From positions 1 to 8,309 of the forward strand of contig JADHXT010000136.1 of assembly GCA_016782825.1 (NCBI GenBank): DNA of 8,309 nt, in the 5' to 3' direction. The notes under the pieces are model-generated. The model saw only the letters and a program-made list of their open reading frames with translations. It was not told where the DNA came from and did no database searches. Source of the stretch: Candidatus Brocadiia bacterium. GTDB taxonomy: Bacteria > Planctomycetota > PUPC01 > DSUN01. A program made the translations under genes and the position numbers. Shown here in pieces: positions 1-6,874 of the stretch (its first letter is position 1; each line of letters begins with the position of its first letter).

Positions 1-62
1 GCACCGGCATCCAACTGAGGGACCCTCGCGCCTCCCTCGAGGCACCGAGCTTAGCGCTCCAC

Positions 63-92
63 AGGCTCCGCGCGCCCCGGCGCGCGGAGCCT
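63..92. repeat. Perfect 14-bp inverted repeat upstream of the GAF-HlyD gene
   Basis: Bases 63-76 are exactly reverse-complementary to 79-92, leaving a 2-nt centre (in RNA, effectively 13 bp with a 4-nt loop). It is very GC-rich and lies 13-28 nt before the two candidate start codons of the first gene. No T-tract follows on either strand, so it is not a classical intrinsic terminator. It could end an upstream transcript, act as an attenuator or mRNA stabiliser, or bind a dimeric regulator. The flanking bases 1-62 hold a small inverted repeat (gaggg-a-ccctc, 17-27) but no recognisable gene. A frame reading from base 1 stops at 16-18, which might be the tail of an upstream gene but is too short to judge. 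Confidence 0.6.
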
Positions 93-120
93 CCGCGCTG
101 CTTTCATGGAGCGGTCAGGC

Positions 121-2058
121 ATGGACTCTGAACCCACCGTGTCGATGGACAGCGACGACGGTCTGCGATCGAGTGCGGCGGCATCGATCCTCGATAGCCT
201 CGAGCGCGCCGAGTCGGCGGAGACCTTCTACCGCGGCCTTCTGCACGCGCAGGTCGAGCGCTCCGAGGCCATGCACGGCGTGGTGTGGCTGGCCGGCCAG
301 CCGGGCACGGGGTCGCTCCGCCTGCTGTGTGAAGAGGCGGCCCGGGTGGGGCAGCAGGCGGCCACGGCCTGGCGCGCCCCGCTGGCACGGCAGGCCGCCT
401 CGGTGTTCCTCAGCGGCCAACGGCACGTCGAGCGCATCTCCGAGCCTGCGGACCGGCTGCTCCAGGGCCGCGCCTACTGGGGCGTGGGCCTGCCGGTGCC
501 CCTGGGCGACAAGGTCGTCGCCACCGTCACCCTCGTGGTGTCGTGCGATGAGAAGCAGGCCATCGACTACGCTCGCGTGGCCGCCGAGTCCGTGGCCTCC
601 CAGGGCCTGCTTTACGGCACCCTCCAGTCCAGCCAGCACACCCGGCAGCGCTACGACGAGCTGTGCCGCGCCTGGGACCTCGTGGCCTCGGTGGGCCTCG
701 GCTACCCCGACCCCGAGCACATGGCCCTCGCGTTCGCCAACAAGGCCAAGGACCAGTGTGGCTCCCAGCGGGTCTCCCTCGGCTGGGCTCGCCGCGGCAA
801 GGTGAAGCTGAGCGTCGTGTCGGACCAGGACTACATCGACCGGCGCACGAACCTGTCGCGCGCCCTCGCGGCGGCCATGCAGGAGGCCCACGACGCCGAC
901 CGCGCCATCGTGTTCCCCCCGTCCGCCGAGGATCCCTCCTCCGCCGCCGGCGGCGCCGGCGGCGCAGGCGAAGACCCCTCCGACGCACTCCCCGCACACG
1001 CGGCCGTGGCCGACCTGACCGAGGACTCGTGCGTGGCCACCTACCCGCTGCGCGCCGCCGGCGACACGGTGGCCGTAGTGCTCTTCGAGCGCCAGCAGCG
1101 CGAGCCCTTCACCGAAGGCGAGCGCCGCCTTCAGAGCATCGCATGCGACCAGATCGGCCCCGAGCTGGGCCTGGCCCGGCAAAACGCGCGCGGCGTGTTC
1201 TCCCGCTCCCGCGACGGCGCGATCGCCCTCATCGAGATGCTGGCCGGCAAGGGCCACGTGGTGGCCAAGATCATCACCGCCGTCGTGCTGGCCCTCGTGG
1301 CCGTGGGCATCTTCGCCATGTGGCCCCTCAAGGTGAGCGGCACGGCCCTCCTGAGCCCCGCCGTGCGCCGCGTGTACGCCGCCCCCTTCGACCGCGCCAT
1401 CCTGCGCGAGGCCATGGTCCTGCCCGGCCAGATCGTGAAAGCCGGCGCACCGCTCTTCCGATTCGAAACCGAGGAGCTCGACCTCGCCTTGCGCGAGGCC
1501 CGCTCCAAGCTCGCCGCCACGTGCAAGAAGATGGACGTCTATTTCTCCGAGCAGCGCATGGCCGAATACAAGATCGCCAAGGCCGAAGTGGAAGAACTCA
1601 CGGCACAGAGCGACCTGCTCGAACACCGCATCCGTCGGGCCGTCGTGCGAGCCACCTTCGACGGCATCGTGCTCAAGGGCGACCTGCGCCAGCACATCGG
1701 CAACTCCTTCCAGATCGGCCAGGTGCTTCTCGAAGTGGCCCCCCTGGACGAGCTGCTGCTGCTCATGGAAGTGGACCAGGACGACATCTCCTACGTGACG
1801 CTCGAGGGCAAGGGCACCTTTGTGGCCAAGGCACGCCCCGATGTGACCCTGGACTTCACGGTCGAGAAGATCCGGCCCATGTCCGAAACCCGCGACAAGG
1901 CCAACGTGTTCGTCGTCGAGGCCCGCCTCCAGAACACCGATGGCTGGCTGCGCCCCGGCATGGAAGGGGCAGCCAACGTGCTCTCGGGACGCCACAACAT
2001 CGCCTGGGTCTTCACCCGCAAGCCGATCAACTGGGTGCGCATGAAGCTCCTTTTCTAG
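121..2058 (+). CDS. GAF-domain / HlyD-type membrane fusion (periplasmic adaptor) protein
   Basis: Predicted inner-membrane adaptor of about 645 aa. In numbering from the upstream ATG at 106, two GAF-like regions span about 40-165 and 185-355. The second is interrupted by a low-complexity Ser/Ala/Gly linker at 277-289. One clear TM segment follows at about 386-407. The periplasmic part has a lipoyl/barrel-sandwich half-motif (about 420-455), a short helical hairpin (about 455-512), the second half-motif (about 513-545) and a beta-barrel region to about 625. HlyD-family proteins link inner-membrane transporters to envelope export. The GAF pair on the cytoplasmic side suggests ligand sensing or a protein-docking platform, which is inference. 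The alpha-hairpin is short compared with TolC-reaching HlyD proteins. ATG 121 was chosen because GGAG (108-111) precedes it by 9 nt; ATG 106 has no Shine-Dalgarno sequence but remains possible. The gene ends 41 nt before the M50 gene, so co-transcription is likely. It is not a classical RND adaptor because no RND pump gene is present. Confidence 0.92.
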   Translation: MDSEPTVSMDSDDGLRSSAAASILDSLERAESAETFYRGLLHAQVERSEAMHGVVWLAGQPGTGSLRLLCEEAARVGQQAATAWRAPLARQAASVFLSGQRHVERISEPADRLLQGRAYWGVGLPVPLGDKVVATVTLVVSCDEKQAIDYARVAAESVASQGLLYGTLQSSQHTRQRYDELCRAWDLVASVGLGYPDPEHMALAFANKAKDQCGSQRVSLGWARRGKVKLSVVSDQDYIDRRTNLSRALAAAMQEAHDADRAIVFPPSAEDPSSAAGGAGGAGEDPSDALPAHAAVADLTEDSCVATYPLRAAGDTVAVVLFERQQREPFTEGERRLQSIACDQIGPELGLARQNARGVFSRSRDGAIALIEMLAGKGHVVAKIITAVVLALVAVGIFAMWPLKVSGTALLSPAVRRVYAAPFDRAILREAMVLPGQIVKAGAPLFRFETEELDLALREARSKLAATCKKMDVYFSEQRMAEYKIAKAEVEELTAQSDLLEHRIRRAVVRATFDGIVLKGDLRQHIGNSFQIGQVLLEVAPLDELLLLMEVDQDDISYVTLEGKGTFVAKARPDVTLDFTVEKIRPMSETRDKANVFVVEARLQNTDGWLRPGMEGAANVLSGRHNIAWVFTRKPINWVRMKLLF

Positions 2059-2099
2059 CCCAACGGGCTGCGGCGCCCGCGCTGTTCTGCGAGCCACCG

Positions 2100-4256
2100 A
2101 TGGAATCGTCCCGCGCCGATCTCGAGTTTCGCGAAGGCCAGCCTCTCCTGGGCGGGCTCAAGCCGATCTTCTCGCCCCACGCCGAGATCACCACCCACCA
2201 GTTTCGCGGCCAAGTGTGGTTTGTGGCGCAGGACCCCGTGTCGCTCCAGTACTTCCGCTTCGGGCCCACCGAGCACCGCGTGACGAAGCTGCTGGACGGC
2301 ACGCACTCGGTGCGGGAGATTCACCAGGAGCTCCAGCAGGACCTCGCGGCGGAAGCGCCCAGCTTCCAGGACCTCGTGGGCTTCGTGCACATGCTGCGCT
2401 CGGCCAACCTGTTGCAGTCGCCGGGCGGCGAGAAGCTCGATTCGCTCTACAAGCGGATGACCAAGAAGCGGTCGCAGCGCACCAAAGAGCTCTTCTCCAA
2501 CTTCCTCTTCATCCGCATCCCGCTGTACGACCCCGACCGGTTCCTGGCGCGCACCCTGGGCCACGTGCGGGCCTTGTTCAGCAAGTGGTTCTTCGCCGTG
2601 TGGCTCGGCGTGGTGCTCACGGGAGCCAGTGTGTTCTTCTACAACCTGCGCTCCCTGGCCGGGCCCGCCGAGGGCATCCTGGCGCCGGACAACCTGCTGC
2701 TGCTGTGGGCCACCTTTGTGGGCCTGAAGGTGGTGCACGAGTTCTGCCACGCCTACCTGGCGAAGCACTGCGGCGCCGAAGTGCACAGGATGGGCATCAT
2801 CTTCCTGGTCTTCACGCCGTGCGCCTACGTGGATGTGACGGGCCTGTGGCGGGTGGAGGACAAGCGGCGGCGCGCGCTGGTGGGCGCGGTGGGCATGATG
2901 GCCGAGCTGTTCATCGCCACCTTCGCTCTGTTTGTGTGGCTGGCCACGGAGCCCGGCGTGCTCCATTCGGTGGCCTACAACACCATCTTCATCGCCTCGG
3001 TGTCGTCGGTGCTCTTCAACGGCAACCCGCTGCTGCGGTTCGACGCCTACTACATCCTCTCGGACTGGGCCGAGCTGCCCAACCTGTGGACCAACTCGCG
3101 GCGCTACATCCGCTACCTGGGCAAGCGCTATCTTCTGGGGGTGGAGGAGCAGGCGCCGAGCCGCGACGGCCGCGAGAAGGCCTGGTTCGTCATCTACGGC
3201 ATCGCGTCGCTGCTCTACCGCACGATGATCGTCGTTGGCATCATCCTGTTTGTGTCCCAGGTCTTCTTCGGGCTGGGGCTGGCGCTGGCGGTGGTGGCCA
3301 CGGTGCTGTGGATCTTCGTGCCCTTCGGCCAGTTGGTGAACTACCTGCTGTTTGCGTCGGCCACGCGGCGGCACAGGCTGCGGTGCGTGGCGGTGTTTGC
3401 GGTCATGATGGCGGCGGTGGTCACGCCGCTGGCGCTGGTGGCGCTGCCGCAGCACGTGTATGCGCCGTGCGCGCTGATGGAGGAGCAGCGGGCCGTGGCC
3501 CGCGCCCGGTGGCGGGGGTTCGTGCAGCGGGTGCACGTGCGCGACGGCGAGATGGTGGCGAAGGGGCAGTTGCTCGCGGAGTGCGAGAACGAGGACCTCC
3601 GGTACGACGTGGTGAAGACGGAGAAGGAACTGGAGATCGCGCAGGTGCGCCTGGCCGGCTTCGAGAAGGACAACGAGGTGCCCGCCGCACAGGCCGCTCG
3701 CGTGCGCATCCACGCGCTGGAGGGGAAGCTCGGCGTGCTGCGCGAACGCGTGGCCGCCCTGCGGCTCACGGCGCCGTGCGACGGGCTCGTGATCGCTCCC
3801 GACATCGCCAACGCCCCCGGCATGTTCCTCAAGCCAGGCGACCCGATCGCCCTGATCGCTCAACCGCCGTTCAACCAGGTGGTGGTGGTCATGGACCAGG
3901 CCAATGTGACCGACGTGCAGCAGGTGGCCGACGCCCTTGCGGCCGTGCTCTTCGAGGGCCGCGCGGAGGAGGTGGAGTGTCGGATCGCGAAGATCTACCC
4001 CGAGGCCACCCACGAGGTGCCGAGCCCCGGGCTCACCAACGCCGGCGGCGGCCCCGTGGTGCTCGACCCCAGTGCCAAGGAGGGCGACCGCACGCTGCTC
4101 CCCTGGTTCCGCATCGAGCTGGTGCTGCCCGAGGGGGCCCTGCCCGTGCCGCTGGGCACCACGGGGCAGGCGCGCTTCCTCATCGCGCGGCGGCCGCTCG
4201 TGCAGCAGTGGTACTACAAGCTCCTCCGCCTGCTCCGCAGCCGCTACCTGCTCTGA
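2100..4256 (+). CDS. PqqD-like / M50 site-2-protease-like / HlyD fusion membrane protein
   Basis: The 718-aa protein joins three modules. Residues about 20-105 resemble a PqqD-type winged-helix peptide-binding domain. The membrane core (about 160-450) carries the M50 zinc motif HEFCH at 213-217 in a hydrophobic segment, and NPLLRFDAYY at 309-318, whose Asp315 is the expected third zinc ligand. Further hydrophobic segments lie near 162-182, 231-247, 258-281, 292-306, 362-416 and 428-450. The C-terminal part is HlyD-like, with half-motifs near 470-500 and 555-590 separated by a short helical hairpin. Similar proteins are usually annotated as peptide zinc metalloproteases or HlyD-linked M50 peptidases. 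The catalytic residues are present, so intramembrane or membrane-proximal cleavage of a bound peptide is plausible, but the substrate is unknown. The ATG at 2100 has only a weak GAG at -9, and the start agrees with the family N-terminus. It is probably co-transcribed with, and may assemble with, the upstream adaptor. It converges on the SecA-like gene. Confidence 0.95.
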   Translation: MESSRADLEFREGQPLLGGLKPIFSPHAEITTHQFRGQVWFVAQDPVSLQYFRFGPTEHRVTKLLDGTHSVREIHQELQQDLAAEAPSFQDLVGFVHMLRSANLLQSPGGEKLDSLYKRMTKKRSQRTKELFSNFLFIRIPLYDPDRFLARTLGHVRALFSKWFFAVWLGVVLTGASVFFYNLRSLAGPAEGILAPDNLLLLWATFVGLKVVHEFCHAYLAKHCGAEVHRMGIIFLVFTPCAYVDVTGLWRVEDKRRRALVGAVGMMAELFIATFALFVWLATEPGVLHSVAYNTIFIASVSSVLFNGNPLLRFDAYYILSDWAELPNLWTNSRRYIRYLGKRYLLGVEEQAPSRDGREKAWFVIYGIASLLYRTMIVVGIILFVSQVFFGLGLALAVVATVLWIFVPFGQLVNYLLFASATRRHRLRCVAVFAVMMAAVVTPLALVALPQHVYAPCALMEEQRAVARARWRGFVQRVHVRDGEMVAKGQLLAECENEDLRYDVVKTEKELEIAQVRLAGFEKDNEVPAAQAARVRIHALEGKLGVLRERVAALRLTAPCDGLVIAPDIANAPGMFLKPGDPIALIAQPPFNQVVVVMDQANVTDVQQVADALAAVLFEGRAEEVECRIAKIYPEATHEVPSPGLTNAGGGPVVLDPSAKEGDRTLLPWFRIELVLPEGALPVPLGTTGQARFLIARRPLVQQWYYKLLRLLRSRYLL

Positions 4257-4269
4257 CGCGTGCCGCCGC

Positions 4270-6195
4270 CTACCCGTCCAAGCTGAATCCGAAGAGCTCG
4301 TGCACCTCGTCGAGCCACTTGTCGCGGTCCATCAGGGCCAGGCGGGCGAGCAGGTGGTCCCGTTCCACGCGCCGCTGGGCGAACGAGAACAGCCGGAGCA
4401 GCCACGGCGAGTGGCTGCCCCGATCCCGATGGCGCCGACTCCCGCGCCGCAGCCAGGCGCACAGCTTGCGGTAGCGGCGGCGCACCAAGTCGTCGTCGAG
4501 GGCCATCATGAACTGGAACGAGCCCGGGTCGCCCTGGCGCCCCGCGCGGCCGCCGAGCTGGCGGTCGATGCGGCGCGCATCGTGGCGTTCGGTGCCGATC
4601 ACGTGGAGCCCGCCCAGCTTGGCCACGCCGTCGCCCAGCACGATGTCGGTGCCGCGGCCGGCCATGTTGGTGCACAGGGTCACCTGGCCCCGCTGGCCGG
4701 CCTGGGCCACGATGGCGGCTTCCTCGGCGTGCATCTTGGCGTTGAGCACGGCGTGCTGGATGCCGAGCCGCGAGAGTTCGTGGCTGAGGGCCTCGGACTT
4801 GTCGACGCTGCGCGTGCCCACGAGCACGGGCCGGCCCTCCTGGTGCATGGCCTCGATGCGGTGGACCACGGCGCGAAGCTTGGCGTGTCGAGAGGGGAAG
4901 ACCTCGTCGGGCAGCACGCGGCGGTGCAGGGGGCGATTGGTGGGGATGGTGGCCACGCGCAGCTTGTACACGCGGCGCAGCTCGCGGCGGGCGTCGCGGG
5001 CGGTGCCGGTCATGCCCGCGAGCTTGGTGTAGAGCTTGAAGTAGCGCTGGTAGGTCACCGTGGCCAGGGTGTGGGTCTCGTCGGTGACGGGGAGGCCCTC
5101 TTTGGCCTGGATGGCTTGGTGGAGGCCGAGCTGCCAGTTGCGGTCGGGGAGCATGCGGCCGGTGAACTCGTCCACGATGACCACTTCGCCCTCTTGGATC
5201 AGATACTCGCGTTCGAGGCGGAACAGGCGGTGCGCCCGCACGGCCTGCTCCACGAGAACGTAGGTGGGCCGGTCGGAGGGCGGCGGGGCGCCGAGCGACG
5301 CGGCGAGGGCACGCACGCGCTGGCGGCCGGTCTGCGTGAGTTCCACGTTCTGCTCGCGGAGGCGGAGGGTGAAGTCGATGGCGGGCCGCATGTAACGTCC
5401 CACGGCGTCGGCCCATCGGAAGGCATTGGCGTAGGGGCTGGGCTTACCGGCCGAGTCCGAGAGGATGAGGGGCACGCGGGCCTCGTCGATCAGCACGTTG
5501 TCCACTTCGTCCACCACGGCGTAGGCGTGGCCGCGTTGGGCGTAGCCGGCCTGGCTGGCGGCCGAGCCGTGCTCCACGGTCCAGCGGTGGAGCACATCGG
5601 TCATCTCGCGTGCGAGCGCCCGCCGGCGCACCTGGTCGCGGAGGAAGTCGAAGCCGAACTCCTTGTTGGTGCCGTAGGTGATGTCGCAGGCGTAGGCGGC
5701 ACGCCGTTTGTCCAGGGCCAAGCCGCTCTGGATGCAGCCGACGGTGAAGCCCAGGGCCTCGTAGGCGGGCCTCATCCACTCGCAGTCGCGCCCGGCCAGG
5801 TAGTCGTTCACGGTGACCAGATGCACGCCTTTGCCGGGGACGGCGTTGAGGGTGGTCGGCATGGTGGCGACGAGGGTCTTGCCCTCGCCCGTCTGCATCT
5901 CGGCCACGCGGCCGCGGTGGAGCATGTAGCCGCCGAGCACCTGCACGTCGAACGCGCGCAGCCCCGTGTGGCGCCGCGCCGACTCGCGCACGGCGGCAAA
6001 CACCTCGGGCAGCAGCGCGTCCAGGCGGGTGCCGTCGCGGTGGCGCGCGCGCCAGGCGCGGGCCATCCCCGCCAGCTCGGCGTCCGTGAGGCCCTCCATC
6101 GTGCTCTCATAGGACCGGACGCGCCGGACCATGCGACGGAACCGGCGAGGGACGCGACGGAGCTGCGCGGCGAGTTCGTGGCGATCGAGGTCCAC
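4270..6195 (-). CDS. SecA-family translocase ATPase, short form lacking two-helix finger and wing
   Basis: The protein is about 641 aa from the GTG at 6195. The SecA DEAD motor is clear: Walker A MQTGEGKT (100-107), GTNKEFGFDFLRD (175-187), Walker B region DEVDNVLIDEA (229-239), a preprotein-binding domain roughly 245-340, IVDEFTGR (340-347), GMTGTA (394-399), NMAGRGTDI (510-518) and motif VI QLGGRAGRQGD (546-556). The usual motif VI is QLRGR, so one conserved Arg is Gly here while the following Arg is kept. The typical AQRKVE stretch opening the helical scaffold is AQRRVE (606-611), and the protein stops 30 residues later. The wing, the two-helix finger and the zinc tail of canonical SecA (about 800-900 aa or more) are therefore missing. 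The short end is natural, since the stop abuts a convergent gene. This is probably an accessory SecA paralogue rather than the housekeeping one, hence no symbol is given. The reading frame is open up to an ATG at 6288, but residues from there look non-native and an AAAGGA Shine-Dalgarno supports GTG 6195 or TTG 6198. Confidence 0.95.
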   Translation of the reverse strand: MDLDRHELAAQLRRVPRRFRRMVRRVRSYESTMEGLTDAELAGMARAWRARHRDGTRLDALLPEVFAAVRESARRHTGLRAFDVQVLGGYMLHRGRVAEMQTGEGKTLVATMPTTLNAVPGKGVHLVTVNDYLAGRDCEWMRPAYEALGFTVGCIQSGLALDKRRAAYACDITYGTNKEFGFDFLRDQVRRRALAREMTDVLHRWTVEHGSAASQAGYAQRGHAYAVVDEVDNVLIDEARVPLILSDSAGKPSPYANAFRWADAVGRYMRPAIDFTLRLREQNVELTQTGRQRVRALAASLGAPPPSDRPTYVLVEQAVRAHRLFRLEREYLIQEGEVVIVDEFTGRMLPDRNWQLGLHQAIQAKEGLPVTDETHTLATVTYQRYFKLYTKLAGMTGTARDARRELRRVYKLRVATIPTNRPLHRRVLPDEVFPSRHAKLRAVVHRIEAMHQEGRPVLVGTRSVDKSEALSHELSRLGIQHAVLNAKMHAEEAAIVAQAGQRGQVTLCTNMAGRGTDIVLGDGVAKLGGLHVIGTERHDARRIDRQLGGRAGRQGDPGSFQFMMALDDDLVRRRYRKLCAWLRRGSRRHRDRGSHSPWLLRLFSFAQRRVERDHLLARLALMDRDKWLDEVHELFGFSLDG

Positions 6196-6203
6196 CAAGG
6201 CAA

Positions 6204-6209
6204 TCCTTT
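6204..6209 (-). promoter_or_regulatory. Ribosome binding site deciding the SecA-like start
   Basis: The minus strand reads AAAGGA here, 8 nt before GTG 6195 and 5 nt before TTG 6198. No comparable site precedes the in-frame ATG at 6288, and the extra 31 residues that start would add have no SecA character. This favours GTG 6195, with TTG 6198 as a near-equal alternative. Confidence 0.6.
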
Positions 6210-6261
6210 GAACGGGCGATATCGGCCAGCGGGGGAGGGCGCTGGCGCAGGTGCATTCTAT

Positions 6262-6282
6262 CCTACGCCATTGGTGCGTAGG
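6262..6282. repeat. 7-bp inverted repeat upstream of the SecA-like gene
   Basis: CCTACGC (6262-6268) and GCGTAGG (6276-6282) are exact reverse complements around a 7-nt centre. The repeat is 67-87 nt upstream of GTG 6195 and directly next to the only -10-like hexamer seen for that gene (6255-6260, minus strand). It could be an operator or a leader hairpin. Seven-base arms can also arise by chance in a region this long. Confidence 0.35.
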
Positions 6283-6346
6283 CCGCAACTGAGCGACGGA
6301 TAGGGGGCGGGCCGCGATGCGTCATTGTGGCAGCAGCGGGTGGGGT

Positions 6347-6363
6347 CGTGCCAATTCGGCACG
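6347..6363. repeat. Short hairpin in the divergent intergenic region
   Basis: CGTGCC (6347-6352) pairs perfectly with GGCACG (6358-6363) around the loop AATTC. No T-tract follows on either strand, so there is no support for a terminator. Function unknown. Confidence 0.3.
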
Positions 6364-6692
6364 GCACGGCCGCAGGCAGCTTTCTGGCCTGTCGGTGTAT
6401 CTTACATGTGACGGGAAAGGAAACGGTGATGCGCAGACTCTCGCTCTTGGGCCTTGCCGGGATGCGGGCGCTGCCGCCGTTCCGGACGATGGATACTGGC
6501 CGGCACGTGATTTGCCATGCATGCAGCCATCGAGTCACACCGCGGGCCGGAGCCATGCCCCCCGCAAGATGCGCGTGCAAGGTTCCTGCTCGGCGGGTGG
6601 TATCAGTGGATGGTGAACCACGCGGTGGCCGGAGCCGTGGCAGGAGGTCCTCATGCTCCGAGGGCGTGATGCGCGCCGCCTCGTCTCCGCGT

Positions 6693-6753
6693 CGGGCCGT
6701 TTCCCTGCATTCAGCGGGTGGTGGCGTGGCAAGCACGCCATGCGGGAGGCCCG
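6693..6753. repeat. Nested imperfect stem-loop element upstream of the promoter
   Basis: Three stems nest here. CGGGCC (6693-6698) pairs with GGCCCG (6748-6753). CCTGCAT (6704-6710) pairs with ATGCGGG (6740-6746), with one G-T wobble. TGGCGTG (6722-6728) pairs with CACGCCA (6734-6740) around a 5-nt loop. Base 6740 is shared between the two inner stems, and a 12-nt bulge (6711-6721/2) sits on the left side. It ends 44 bp before the -35 box of the LEPR-x-L-L gene and so should not be in that mRNA if the promoter is right. It could be a regulatory cruciform or protein-binding site, an end of a transcript, or part of an unannotated small RNA. No known RNA family is recognised. Confidence 0.4.
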
Positions 6754-6797
6754 GACGGCGCGTGCCGATCGACCTGATTTTCCCTGCCACACAGCGC

Positions 6798-6826
6798 TTG
6801 ACTCCCGTGCGGCCAGCCGCCATAAT
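6798..6826 (+). promoter_or_regulatory. Sigma70-type promoter of the LEPR-x-L-L gene
   Basis: TTGACT (6798-6803) and CATAAT (6821-6826) are separated by exactly 17 bp, and each hexamer matches the housekeeping consensus at five of six positions. The site stands out in a GC-rich region. Transcription would start near 6832-6834, giving a leader of about 175 nt before the TTG start at 7009. The only gene it can serve on this strand is the LEPR-x-L-L protein gene, with or without the small leader ORF. Confidence 0.7.
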
Positions 6827-6874
6827 ACATTGCTGGGAAACTGTGGCCGTACCCTTCGGAGAGGCTACGCGAGC

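Larger units (their letters stand above)
6196..6797. other. Divergent intergenic region without a supported gene
   Basis: About 600 bases lie between the start of the SecA-like gene and the promoter of the LEPR-x-L-L gene. Open frames exist on both strands, as expected at this GC content, but their translations are Arg/Pro/Ser-rich, lack recognisable domains and lose the strong G/C third-position bias of the neighbouring genes. The best local candidate is an ATG at 6429 with AAAGGA at 6416-6421. Its product starts with a weakly hydrophobic stretch and then turns into low-quality sequence. The region is rich in inverted repeats (listed separately). The sequence T/AGCGGGTGG-like recurs near 6335, 6592 and 6713 without regular spacing. 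No tRNA, CRISPR or insertion-sequence ends were seen. A minus-strand promoter for secA must lie here, but only weak -10-like matches (TAGAAT at 6255-6260) without a good -35 are visible. Confidence 0.6.

Noticed and set aside
63..92. Intrinsic terminator
   Set aside because: The stem is strong but no T-tract follows on either strand.
663..2099. Upstream extension of the M50-HlyD reading frame to an ATG at 663
   Set aside because: The extra residues overlap the GAF-HlyD gene and are Arg/Pro-rich shadow sequence. The native N-terminus starts at ATG 2100.
115..4013. Long minus-strand open frames (115-2097 and 2055-4013) opposite the two operon genes
   Set aside because: They mirror the real genes, arise from the strong G/C third-position bias, and translate to Gly/His/Ala/Arg-rich sequence without domains.
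6196..6288. SecA-like protein starting at ATG 6288 (672 aa)
   Set aside because: The 31 extra residues have no SecA character and no Shine-Dalgarno, while AAAGGA at 6204-6209 fits GTG 6195 or TTG 6198.
3937..6303. 788-codon plus-strand open frame across the SecA-like gene
   Set aside because: It is the antisense shadow of secA, with a His/Gly/Ala/Val-rich product and no family motifs.
6575..6620. GGTTC...GAACC pairing resembling a tRNA T-arm
   Set aside because: No acceptor stem, anticodon arm or conserved T-loop bases surround it.
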